From contig NC_035168.2 in assembly GCF_001659605.2 (NCBI RefSeq), positions 13,827,862 through 13,891,861 on the forward strand: a stretch of DNA of 64,000 nucleotides, read 5' to 3'. The DNA is from Manihot esculenta. Lineage: Eukaryota; Streptophyta; Magnoliopsida; Malpighiales; Euphorbiaceae. Numbering within the stretch: the first letter of the stretch is position 1; each line of letters starts with the position of its first letter. Below are positions 11,401 through 22,528 of this stretch, piece by piece. Below the pieces are notes generated by a model, which searched no databases, was not told the DNA's origin, and saw only the letters and a list, made by a program, of their open reading frames with translations. A program made the position numbers and the translations under genes.

Positions 11401-13206
11401 TCAAGAGGAGATTGACAACAGCACCAGTGTTAGCTCTGCCTGTCAGTAATGAAGAGTTCACAGTGTTCTGTGATGCATCTCGAGTGGGATTGGGTTGTGT
11501 ATTGATGCAGAGTGATAGAGTCATAGCTTATGCTTCTAGACAGTTGAAGAAGCACGAGTTGAATTACCCTACCCATGACCTAGAGATGGCAGCAGTTATC
11601 TTTGCACTTAAGATGTGGCGGCATTACCTCTACGGGGTTAAATGCGAGATTTTCACTGATCACAAGAGTTTACAGTACATCTTAAGTCAGAGAGAGCTTA
11701 ATTTGCGGCAGAGAAGGTGGGTTGAATTGCTCAGTGATTATGATTGTAAAATCCAGTATCATCCGGGTAAGGCGAATGTTGTCGCAGACGCCCTAAGCCG
11801 GAAGTCACTAGGCAGTTTATCCCATATAGCAGCAGAGCGGAGACCAGTTGTGATGGAGCTTTATAAGCTCTTTGACGAGGGATTACAGCTAGAGTTGTCT
11901 GGTACAGGTGCATTGATAGCACAGATGAGAGTGACACCTGTGTTTCTGGAGCAGATAGCTCAGAGACAGCATGAGGACCCTGAGTTGATGAAAATTGCCA
12001 GGACTGTTCAGTCAGGCAATAGTGCAGAGTTCAGATTTGACAGCAAAGGGATCCTTCGCTATGGGAGTCGACTTTGTGTACCAGATAGGGGCAGTGTGAA
12101 GGAAGACATTATGAGGGAAGCTCATAATGCGAGGTATAGTGTTCACCCAGGAGCCACCAAGATGTATCAGGATCTGAAAAGGGTCTATTGGTGGCCAGCC
12201 ATGAAGAAAGAAGTGGCGCAGTTCGTGACAGCCTGTGAGGTTTGTCAAAGGGTGAAATTAGAGCATCAGAAACCAGCCGGAATGCTTAACCCATTACCGA
12301 TTCCAGAGTGGAAATGGGAGAACATAGCCATGGATTTTGTAGTGGGTTTACCAGTAGCGTCCAACAGGATAGACTCGATATGGGTGATTGTGGACAGACT
12401 CACGAAATCTGCTCATTTTCTTCCAGTACGGAGTAACTATTCTGTGGATAAGTTGGCACAGGTTTATCTGGATGAGATAGTGTGATTACATGGAGTTCCA
12501 GTGTCTATAGTGTCAGACAGAGGACCTCAGTTTACCTCCCGCTTTTGGCGGAGTCTGCAAAGTGCGATGGGCACGAGATTGGATTTTAGTACTGCTTTCC
12601 ACCCACAGACTGATGGACAGTCAGAAAGGACCATCCAGACCATAGAGGATATGCTTCGCCTATGTGTGTTAGACTTTGGCGGTTCTTGGAGGCAGCATCT
12701 ACCTTTGGTGGAGTTTGCCTACAATAACAGCCATCATGCGAGCATCGGGATGGCTCCTTATGAAGCTTTGTATGGGAGGAAGTGCAGATCCCCTGTTTGC
12801 TGGGAAGAGGTAGGAGAGAAGGCTCTTGTAGGGCCAGAGTTAGTAGACATTACCAGTAGAATGGTGCCCGTGATCAGAGAGAAAATTAGAACAGCTCAGA
12901 GTAGACAGAAAAGTTATGCAGACGTTCGCAGAAAGCAGTTAGAGTTTCAGGAGGGTAATTGGGTATTGCTGAAAGTGTCTCCAATGAAAGGAGTGGTTCG
13001 TTTTGGAAAGAAAGGTAAATTGGCTCCACGGTACATTGGACCCTTTGAGGTGTTGCAGAGGATCGGAAATGTCGTATAAGCTGGATTTACCTGCTTCTAT
13101 GGAGAGAATTCACCCGGTATTTCATGTTTCTATGCTACGACAGTTTGTGTCAGATCCGAATCAGGTTCTGAGTGAGCCTGAGGTGAAGCCAAGTTATGTG
13201 TTCTAA
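8466..13206 (+). pseudogene. Tekay-like gag-pol polyprotein, interrupted
   Basis: The single gag-pro-pol frame is best started at the ATG at 8466, the start shared with the intact sister protein ([12 protein letters not shown]). Domains in order: a retrotransposon gag region (about residues 180-330); a CCHC zinc knuckle from Cys417; an aspartic protease with DPGASHSF at Asp520; reverse transcriptase with FIDDIL at Asp856-857; RNase H with CDAS near residue 1003; and integrase with an HHCC finger and its first core Asp. Codon 1340 is TGA (12483-12485) where the sister has CGA, which cuts the integrase core. The frame then continues until a 2-bp deletion near 13071 shifts it. The last ~50 residues, which hold the chromodomain in the sister element, are deleted at 13191. 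No functional integrase can be made. Confidence 0.93.
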
Positions 13207-15334
13207 GTGTTATGATGTGTTTTATAGTTTTACAGTTTGTTAGTTTTGAGTTTTGAAGAGAAAATGGGTCATGGAGACTGAAGCCAAGTTCGGCCGCCGA
13301 AGATAAGTTCGGCCGTCGAAAGTGCCCAATGTTCGGCTTCCGAAGGTCAAGTTCGGCCCCCGAATGTTGCATGGTTTTGCATGCGATTCGGCAGCCGAAG
13401 CTGAGTTGCTTAGCCAGCAGTTTTGTATCCCTTAGTCAGCATTTTGGACAGGTGTTATCACCAGATCATGTCCAGAAGTTGGCCACGTCTTCCCTGGTTT
13501 ATTTGCTGAGTTTGAGCAGCTCTTGTGGGGTGTTTGGATAAGTCACAAGGTGTTGACTGTTGTGAAGCAAAAAGCTCCGTTTGTGTGAGTTTGAGAGTTT
13601 GAGGAGAGTTGGTCCGTTTTCCTTAGTTCAGAGTGTTCAGCTTCTTGTTACAGGAGGTAAGTAATGCTCTTGAACCTGTTTATGTGTTTTCTGAAGGTTT
13701 TATGGAAGTTAAGGGAGAGAGATGTATGTTTACGTGAGAAGTAGTGGTTTTGATGAGTTATGCATGTATACATATTTCTGTGTTATGTTTGATTTGTTGT
13801 TTGGGGTTATGAGATAGTTTTGGACCCCTGTGATCATATACATGAGTATATGTGTGTTGAGGAGTTGGAGTATATATGGGTTGAGTGGTTGAAGGGAAGG
13901 AGGAGATGGTTTGCCGTTGAAGCTGAGTTCTGGATGAACTCAGGTTCGGCAGCCGAAGGTTCATTCGGCCACCGAACCTCTTGCATGGTAGCTTAGGCTG
14001 CCACAGCTTGCCCCCGCGAGTTGTGCATGTTCGGCTCTGTTTGGGGGATTCGGCCGCCGAAGGTGCCGCCGAAGATGCTTGAGTTTCGTCTCTGGAGAGG
14101 ACTTTCGGCCGCCGAACTTGCCGCCGAAAGTGTCCTGTCCAGCTTTCTTTTGCATGCTTTGCATGGATAGTTGAGTGAGTATAAGGGGATTCTTGGGGAA
14201 GTTTACGAGAGTTATTCTACGCTTGTTTGGTCCCTCATTTGAGTCCATCTGTATAGGTACAGACCAGAGGAACCAGAGAGAGCAGCAGTGAGTACTGCTC
14301 CAGAGATTCAGAGCCTGCAGAGTCAGTCAGTCCAGATAGCCAAAGGTGAGTGGAACTAAACTGATGACTTGTAATTGAACCACAAACTGCTTTTAGCATA
14401 TCTCATGCATCATGTTTATGCCATAGGTTGATTGCATTAGTAGTCACGAATATGTTGCATTGCATTGTTATTTGGTGATGTGAGTGAATGCTGAATGATC
14501 CAATAGTCTCAGACAGGAAGTCCAGGAGCCTTTGACTACGCCCTGGCAGGTATAGCGAAGTCCAGGAGCCTTTGACTACGCCCTGGCAGGTATAGCGAAG
14601 TCCAGGAGCCTTTGACTACGCCCTGGCAGGTATATAGTAAAATCCAGGAGCCTTTAACTACGCCCTGGCAATGGTAAGTACAGAGGTGTTATATACACAT
14701 ATACATATATGACAGGAAGACCAGGTGCTCGATTCTACGCCCTGGCACAGAGTTACTGGGACTATGTGGTGACAGGTTTACTCTTGATGTGGCTTGTCTG
14801 TGATATGGTGCATTCCATGAGATCATATTTTACTGAGATGTTTTACTGTTCTACTCACTGGGCTATAGAGCTCATCCCACTCCCTTAACCCCAGTTTTGC
14901 AGGTTCAGTGTACAGTGTACAGGGACAGTCCAGCAGAGTACAGGAAAAGTAAAGAGATATGTAATAGCTTAGAGTGGACATGTAATATTAAAGAGATGTA
15001 ATAGTTGTTGCTTGACCTAGTGATGTATGTTTTGTACATGATCTATATATGTATATATGTTTTCCTGTATGTGAAAACCAGGCTTAACAGGTATGAGTTA
15101 ACCCATCTAGAGCAAGCTCCAGTCAGGGATACAGAGTACAGAGTACATGAGTACAGAGTACAGAGACAGTGCATGCACAGGTTAAGCCTTGGTTCAGAAA
15201 AGAGTTTTATTTTCACAGAAAATGTATGAGGTTTACAGGTACACAGAGAGTATAGCAGGCTTGCTACGGGTTCTGGCGGCCTTAAGCCGACCTGAATCCT
15301 AGCGCCGGTGACGGTCCATTTTGGGGTCGTTACA
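13192..15334 (+). repeat. 3' LTR of the 6099-15334 element, 5'-truncated
   Basis: Homology to the 5' LTR begins at LTR position 83 ('agttatgtgttc'), directly after pol sequence, so the pol end, polypurine tract and first 82 LTR bases are missing. The end is GGGGTCGTTACA at 15334. Compared with the 5' LTR it has two extra 40-bp minisatellite units and lacks 10 bp near 15226. Those two changes account exactly for the 70-bp length difference over the shared part. Confidence 0.92.
14517..14668 (+). repeat. 40-bp minisatellite, 4 copies (2 in the sister LTR)
   Basis: Four tandem copies of a 40-bp unit containing 'tccaggagcctttgacta' and 'cgccctggcaggtata' are present, against two in the 5' LTR at about 7505-7582. 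The last copy is more diverged. The array lies in the predicted second leader intron. Since both LTRs derive from one template, two units were gained or lost after insertion or during reverse transcription. Confidence 0.85.
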
Positions 15335-15357
15335 GATTTCATAATTTTTTTGTAGTG
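15335..15357 (-). mobile_element. CACTA terminus, outer end
   Basis: After the LTR element the interrupted sequence resumes and ends ...ATAATTTTTTTGTAGTG at 15357. On the minus strand this reads CACTACAAAAAAATTATG, a canonical CACTA terminus. Joined to 6098 it restores the GATCGCAATTTC..CATAATT context. ATT (15358-15360) would be the 3-bp target duplication expected of CACTA, but the partner copy is not visible. Confidence 0.75.
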
Positions 15358-18300
15358 ATTGATAAATACAAAGATTAAGATACACATTTTTATACAATTA
15401 TTTTTGAGTTCGAAACAAATTATTACACTCGCCATTTTTTTTAATTTACTGATTTGAATGTCGGAGTGATAGCAATAGACGTCAATCACCTCGCTTTTTT
15501 TTTTTTATAAATTAACTAATTGCAACTTAGTTTCATTTTAGCTATATTAAATACTTACTAATTAATTTTATTGGATAATAGATATTATTACATAAATAAA
15601 AAAATTATATTTTTTCATCCCATTTATAATAATAAAATTGACTGATATACATATTCTAAATTTTATATTATGATACTTTTTAATTAACTTTAATTAGATG
15701 TAAAATATAGTCATACTGTACTTTGTATTATGATAATAGAATATAAAATTAAATTGGCTATTTAAGTAACATATTAAAATTGATAGAAAATTATATATAA
15801 AAAGTAAATAATGAATATGTACAATGAATCGGTATATTTTGTAATTTTTTTCTTTATTTTAATTATCTGTAAAATTGTATAAAATTGTTATTATTTATAA
15901 ATCTTTAATTTGCATATTAATTTTTTAAATCTAAATTTTATTGAAATTAATTTTAAAATTTATATAAATCTAAAGTTGTTAAGACTATTTTTACTTAAAT
16001 TATATTTAATTAGTTTATTATAATTTAAAATAAAATATATCAGAAAATAAAATTGTTACAAAAATAACTCAATTTTTTTTCTTAAAAAAACTTTGCACTT
16101 TAATAGTTAATTTAATTTTATTTAAATTTTATATTAAAACCACAAATTCAATATTGAAATCTATTAATAAAAATTGATGCATATCTAATTAAATATAATT
16201 AAAATATGTTATGATGATATTATATCATATTATAAAAAAACTTAAAGTTGTATATAAAAAACTAAATACATATATCCAATGAACATATACAACGTCCAAA
16301 ATATGTTAAAATAAAAAAATAATTTTAAAAAAATATGTACTTTAAACACATATAATCATTTCATATAATAGTTATTAATATATTATTTTTATAAAATAAC
16401 TGTAAACAAAATGAATATATTTACAAAATTAAAAGTTTTAACATAACAACTTGATCCTTCCTTTTCGGTTTCAATAACTCTAACTTGCATTTCAACGTTT
16501 TCTTTTTTGTTTTCATCTTCAATATACTCATTATGATTATTATGATTATATATTATATATATGATATGGCTGAACTGTGATGTGATTAGTTAATCTACAA
16601 AATATATATGATGTATTTGAAGCAAAACTGTACTGCGATTGATCAATCTGCAAAAGAACAGAAAATAAGGTGTTAGCACTTATAATAGCCACTCTGATAT
16701 CCAAATCAGTAAATTAAAGAAAAAAAATAAGTGTGTAATGAGATATTTTAAATTGAAGAGTAGTTGTGTCAGAAGAGTATACTTTGATTTTTGTAATTGT
16801 TAGGTTTTATACTATAAAAAAATAGAGTTAACTATTGTATTTTCTGAAAATTCGACTGGTATGAACTAGTGGATAAGAGATTTCTCGATTATAGGTGTAA
16901 TAGGGATTTATTGGATTGTATCCACTAATAATAATCTTATCCATTTAAGAGAGAGCGAATATTGAAATTCTAAATATCGAATGTTACGATACTCTAATCT
17001 TTTTTTACACGGGTGAAACTTCTACGATTACATGTATACATGTGATTCGTTGTGTGCTAACCAACTATAATATATTTTAAATATATATATATTCACTAGG
17101 ATAATCCATAATAAAGAGCAAGAATATGGCAAATAACACGACAACTTTAATGTTACTGTCGACAAATATCTCAAGAGAAAATCATGTTCATGTCTTTAAT
17201 TATCCTAACATTTCTCACATGCTTGCCTACTCTCTCGTATTCTCTTCCATGCATATTTATTTAATAAATCTACAAATTACTATTTATATATTTAAATTAT
17301 CGGTTTGAGAATAACTAAATTTACTTGTATAAAGCAATAATTATTTATTTATTTTATTATGATTAAAAAAATAATTAAAATTATAATTTTATTAAATATA
17401 TAATAAATTATTTATTAAAATATATTATTATATATAGTTAAAAATTGAATTTTTATAGTTAAAAAAAATCAAATTCCTCTTATTTTAAATAAAATAATCA
17501 ATAAAATAAAAATTAATTAAAATAATTTCTTTTACAAAAATGCTTATTCCAAAAAAAAGGTGGAGAATCTAATCTTCTCCTCTTTTTCACTATTCCTTCT
17601 TCCACTTGACATACATGTGGGGAAAAGGGTTTCTCTTGTTACGTGCTTTTCTATTACTGTGCTTATCATTTTATTTTTTGTTGGTTCCTATGTTTCTGTA
17701 TCCTTTTTCGCCAAATATCTAGCAGACATGTTTTGCTTTCAGCATAATCATTAAAAAGTTCATAAAAAATTATTATCAATAATTATTGATTTTGCTTTTT
17801 TATTTCACGGCAAGTAGCGAATCTAAGAGCGAGCAGGCAGGCAGGGGCCATAGTCCCATGAAATTTTAAATTTTAATTAAGAGAAAGTCGAATATCATTT
17901 TGTTTTTACTATAATATTATGTTTAGCCTCTTATTTTCAAAAAACAAAAATTAAAAAGTTGGAGGCCGACGAGAGTTACCACCTCTGAAATTTTAATTTT
18001 TAATTAGAAGTAAATTGAATATAAATTAATTTTTAATATATTAATTTAAAAAATTTTAAAAATTAATTTTTAGATTGAATGTATTGCATATATATACTTT
18101 AAAACTTTTATTTATCAGGTACGTTAATGGAAGAAATAGCATCTGTTGAGGCCAGTTTAACTTTCTTATAAGATTAGCTCAAATATTGAGTGTCCAAATA
18201 GCATCTGTTGAGGCCAGTTTAACTTTCTTAAGAGATTGGCTTAACTTGCATAATCAACTTGCCTATGGCCTAAACTGTTCTATTAGGATGGACTTGAATG

Positions 18301-19044
18301 GATGAGTCACTCGGTTCTGATGCTTTCTTTTCTCTGCTATTGCTGTAAGTAACTTAGCATTAGAATGAAGTCATAATTTTAAGAAAAATATAATAAGGCC
18401 ATCATTTGTTTGTGATTCTTCTTTAAGTTTTAAGAGTGCTGGAATTATTTTGCTATCCAACATTTATGATGGCTTATATGTGTGTATATATATAGAGGGG
18501 CAAAGCCCTTTGAGGGCCTTTGACATCATTAGTGGTGTCAACTAAGTCAATCTACACTTAAATCTTTTCATGTCCAATCAAGTTTCCAAGTTTCCTTTCA
18601 CCAACTTTAATTTAGTTGCCTCTATGATCACATACCCCCTGGTGTCTAGCAACCATATCTTAATTTGACTGCACCAAAACTCTCCTAATCTTACTTCTTA
18701 CTTTCATTCCCCTCCTTGATTGTATAGAGTGGAATCAAAATATAAGTGTTAAACCTAATTTTCGTATGAATTTCATCATATTATTATGTTTTGATACACC
18801 ATCATAACGTGGATTTAACATTAAAGGTTTTAGCGTTGCAGTTTTTACAGTAATTTAATAGATTTTAAGTATTTAGTGATGATTTTTATCCCATAAATGT
18901 ACTAATTTCTTGTAGTATATATAGTAGGGCAGATGAAACAGAAAGGAAGAAAAACAAACAAAGCACTGTTAATTTAACATATTTGTACTGTTCCTCCGTT
19001 GTTTTTAGGAGGGTGATTCCTAGGAGGATGGTAATCAGTATTTA
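15358..19044. other. AT-rich intergenic DNA, no gene recognised
   Basis: This stretch is strongly AT-rich with many short stop-broken frames. I see no conserved domain, tRNA or complete element. Short open frames near 17126-17308 and 17560-17754 have no recognisable features. It contains a 35-bp direct repeat (18134-18230) and a short AT dinucleotide run near 18480. Confidence 0.6.
18134..18230. repeat. 35-bp perfect direct repeat
   Basis: The words 'aaatagcatctgttgaggcc' and 'agtttaactttctta' occur in the same order at 18134-18168 and at 18196-18230 without mismatch, 62 bp apart start to start. It looks like a recent local duplication. Confidence 0.85.
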
Positions 19045-19228
19045 AATCTTGAGTTTTAAGCATTATAATTCTCTCGCTCTTCTTTTCAACTTACTGACTT
19101 GAACATTAGAGTGGTTGTCATAGGTGCCAATCATCTCACTTTCTCTCTTTCTTGCAGGATTGACCAATCATAACACAACTCTATTTGGTGGACCAATCAC
19201 AACACAACTTTATTTTTTGGTTACATCA
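19045..19228 (+). repeat. 5' LTR tail of an old gag-only Ty3/gypsy element
   Basis: This segment ('acttgaacattagagtgg', 'cttgcaggattgaccaatca', ending 'ggttacatca') is clearly similar to 34840-35024 in the same orientation. The two segments bracket a decayed gag region, so they are read as the ends of the 5' and 3' LTRs of one element. The LTR start is not found. The bases after 19228 ('tttagttccgctgcc') resemble a degenerate primer site of Ogre/Tat-type elements. Confidence 0.7.
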
Positions 19229-19343
19229 TTTAGTTCCGCTGCCAAAAAATTCATTGAATTCTTTCTGTTCATTTGGATTAAAATGGATCTCTTACTCTTT
19301 TCTCTTAAAAAGAAATCTCTCTCTTATATCTCTCGAAATGACC

Positions 19344-20204
19344 GACATTTCATGAGCTGCTATTAAGGTTGCTGCTATTAAGGTTGCTGCCAATGAGGAC
19401 GACATCATTTTTTCCACTCCTAGTAGTGCATGGTCAACAAAGTAGATCTCAACAATCTGACTATTGAGCAAATGCTCCAATACGTCATAAGATTGCAGGT
19501 TACTTTTGAGTAATATAAAGCTTGGGAGGAGGCGTCACTCATGGCTCCTAGGAAAAGGGAGGAAGCCTCCGTTGATACCACAAGGACTGGGACAGGTGTA
19601 ATCCAAACGTGGTCCAAAGACAAGTTCAAGGAAGGGGAGTCATCAGATGATGATCCGAAAGAGGTCGATTGGAAGCTGGTACTGGCTGTTTTCAAAGGTA
19701 TCAAAAGGAACAAGAGGAGGACTTTGGCATGGATGATGCCTCGCCTCTTTTAGATGAAATCTTTTCAAAAACCTTCCCAACCAAGTTCAAGCTGCCTAGC
19801 TTAGACAAATATGATGGAACAGTAGATCCTAGAAGTCACTTGGTGATCTTTAGGACGATCATGCAGCTTCAGGATGCCAACGACTTCGTATTATGCCGAG
19901 TATTTCCATCAACACTCACAAGTTTGTCTCAAAAATGGTACCAACATCTAAATTCAGGTTTAATTTAGAACTTTATGCAATTCGCTATGCTACTTAAATT
20001 CAGGCTTATTACTTTTATATCTCCAAAAAAGCTCTCCTATGACTTGTGAAAGATTTGCCAAGGAGAGGGCGAGCCTTTAAGGAACTTTATCTCATGTTTC
20101 AATGTAGAAGCAATACAGGTAGAAGAACTAAATGATGAGATAGCATGTGAAGTATTAATAAAGGGACACGCGACGTCAAGTTCATAGATTATCTAATTAA
20201 GAAC
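19344..20204 (+). pseudogene. Decayed Ogre/Tat-like gag, upstream half
   Basis: Broken frames carry the gag core of non-chromoviral Ty3/gypsy elements. One runs near 19541-19753, and a +1 shifted one near 19669-19968 contains 'FPTKFKLPSLDKYDG' and 'DPRSHLVIFRTIMQLQDAND'. After a stop, reading continues in pieces to 20204 ('VEELNDEIACEVLIKG'). At least one indel and several stops are present, so no Gag can be made. The frame is interrupted at 20205 by a Tekay-like element and resumes at 30028. A zinc finger follows in the second half. Confidence 0.8.
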
Positions 20205-22430
20205 TGTAACGACCCGAAAATCGGACCGCTACCGGCGCTAGGATCCAAATCGGCATAAGGCCGCCGGGACCCGTAGCAAGCCTGACATATAACCTGTAAA
20301 CCTGTATAATCCCATACATGATCCACAACATACATAAAAATTAAAACTTTTCTTTCCACATACATCAACCAAACTCAACCTGTTCATAAACATAAACATA
20401 ACATTGATCCCTCTGTGGGATCTCATCAGTGCCCCCAAATGGGTGACATAACATATATTGAGTTGGTTTACATAAACATCATAAAAATCTCTAAGATCAT
20501 GTAATAAAAGGGATGACAACCATCTATGGTCAAGCACACCTCTAACATCCATATACATCATCTCATTACATAACTATACTGATTAAGACATTACAATTTG
20601 ATCATGTCCATTGCTAGCTATTACATAAGCATGACTTCTTTACTCTATCCGGACTCCCGCACTATACTGTACCTGCAAACCTGGGGGTAAAAGGGAGAGG
20701 GGTGAGCTAGAAGCCCAGTGAGTAGAGCTAGTAAAACACATTAACACTATGCTCAAATGGAATGCATCATAACACAAACAATTCACATAAGGGTTGGGTG
20801 AACTTGTCACCAATTAGTCCAAGCTAACATAGTGCCAGCCCGTAGCATGGGGTCCTGGTCTTCCTGTCATACATACATTACTTACCATTATTCCAGGGCC
20901 TCCTCTGGGCTCCTGGTCTTCGAGTCCACAATCGTGCCAGGCCGTAGAATGGGGTCCTGGTCTTTCATTTCCGTGCCAGGCCGTAGAATGGGGTCCTGGT
21001 CTTCCTGTCATGGACTAATTGGGTCATCCAACATTCACCCACATCAACAACACATGATGCAATGCGGCATATTCGTGAAGCTAATGCAATCACCCTATTG
21101 CATAATCATGATGCATGAAACATGATAAAACATTTAATTTAAAAGATTAAGTTTAGTTCCACTCACCTCTGGCTGACTCTGACAACACCGAAGCAGCTGA
21201 ACTCACTGCTGGGGTCCTCGGTTCCTCGGGTCCGAACCTACACAGGTGGACTCAAATGAGGGACCAAACATGCTAGAACATAACTCTAAACTACTCCCCA
21301 AAAACCCCCTAAAACATCATGAAAACATCACATAAAAACATGCAAGAAATGGCTGAACAGGGCACTTTCGGCGGCAGGTTCGGCGGCCGAAAGTCCCTCC
21401 AGAACCGAAAGTCAGGCAGGTTCGGCGGCACCTTCGGCGGCCGAAACTCCCAGACAGAGACGAAAGTCTTCTTTCGGGGGCAAGCTTCGGCAGCCGAATG
21501 CTGCCTCCACAAGGGGGTTCGGCGGCCGAAACTCCTTTCGGCGGCCGAACCTGGTTTCTGCCAGAAGGGCAGAAACTTGGTTCACATGAACCTCTTGCCT
21601 CCCAAAACCTCAAATCATGCATAAATCTCAACTAAAACATGCATACAAGTTCCTAGGGGTCGCAAGCAGTCATATACCCCAACTACAACACTTCAAACAC
21701 ACAAAATCCACACATATTGTTCAAAACATCAATATTAACCCATAACTCAACATATAACCTAACATGCATTTCTACCCATAGATCTTGCATAAAACTTACT
21801 TAAAACACATAAGGAGCTTAAGATCGGCCCTTACCTCTTGAAGATCGAGAGGGAGACGACCTAAACTTGGAGATCCACGAAAATGAGCTCCTGAGTTCCC
21901 AAAGCTCCAAAACTTGGTTTAAATGCTCAAAACTTGCAAATGTGAGTTTAAAACTCAAGAAAAATGGAAGAGATTTGGAGGAAGAACAGGAGAGTTGCAA
22001 AGGGAAGGTCGGAAGCTTGCTGTGGCCGAAAATGGGAGAAAACTCGCCCTTTTCGGCTAAGTGCCCCTTTTATAGGTGGCTGGCCAGACCACGTTCGGGG
22101 GCCGAATGCGCTTCCGCATCCATGCCATGTTCGGCGGCCGAACTTCACTTTCGACGGCCGAACCTAGACTTCCCTAACTCATGCTTTCGGGGGCCTAACG
22201 TGCCTCCAAAACGCATGCATGTTCGGCGGCCGAAACTCCTTTCGGCGGCCGAACCTGGGTTTTCCTCCTATGACTTTTCATGCAAAAACTCATTTAATTC
22301 ATACTTAAAACCATTAAAAACATGAAAACATTTTACAAAAAACATGATTTTACCCTTCTAGAGGTCTCCGACATCCGAGATCCCACCGGACGGCAGGAAT
22401 TCCGATACCGGAGTCTAGCTGGGTATTACA
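20205..22430 (-). repeat. 3' LTR of the 20205-30022 element
   Basis: The LTR is 2,226 bp; read on the minus strand it starts TGTAATACCCAGCTAG at 22430 and ends GATTTTCGGGTCGTTACA at 20205. It carries about eight TTCGGC-N-GCCGAA palindromes, a TATAAAAG box (22067-22074) and the four predicted splice sites. A minisatellite based on 'gtgccaggccgtagaatgg' lies at about 20834-21005. Confidence 0.95.
20834..21005 (-). repeat. LTR-internal minisatellite, 3-4 copies (also 28426-28597)
   Basis: The unit 'gccaggccgtagaatggg' followed by 'gtcctggtctt' recurs with short spacers; one central copy is divergent. The same array is in the 5' LTR at about 28426-28597 with the same copy number. It lies between the predicted second donor and acceptor. 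Confidence 0.75.
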
Positions 22431-22446
22431 TTCTCCCCCCCTTAAG
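22431..22446 (-). other. Polypurine tract
   Basis: On the minus strand the bases just before the 3' LTR read ...TTAAGGGGGGGAGAA, directly abutting TGTAATACCC. A purine run in this position primes plus-strand DNA synthesis in LTR elements. Confidence 0.9.
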
Positions 22447-22528
22447 AACATTCGTCCCCGAATGTTCCTCAACTAGTACATACATAGCAAACAACATAAC
22501 ATACACATGAAACACATAGAGACTAACC

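Larger units (their letters stand above)
6099..15334 (+). mobile_element. Full-length Tekay-like Ty3/gypsy element, defective
   Basis: The order is 5' LTR (6099-8253), tRNA-Met primer site, gag-pol, then a 3' LTR (13192-15334) lacking its first 82 bp. The flanks are AATTT (6094-6098) and GATTT (15335-15339), a target duplication with one mismatch. The two LTRs differ by only about ten substitutions over roughly 2.06 kb by eye, plus a minisatellite copy change and a 10-bp deletion, so the insertion is recent. The coding region is broken by a nonsense codon, a 2-bp deletion and a 3' deletion that also removed the polypurine tract. It lies inside a CACTA relic. Confidence 0.93.

Noticed and set aside
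7505..14668. Regular repeats in the LTRs resembling a CRISPR array
   Set aside because: Units are contiguous tandem copies without unique spacers, lie inside a plant LTR, and no cas gene is present.
17126..17754. Two short open frames with hydrophobic stretches
   Set aside because: AT-rich composition produces such frames by chance; no start context, domain or neighbour supports a gene.
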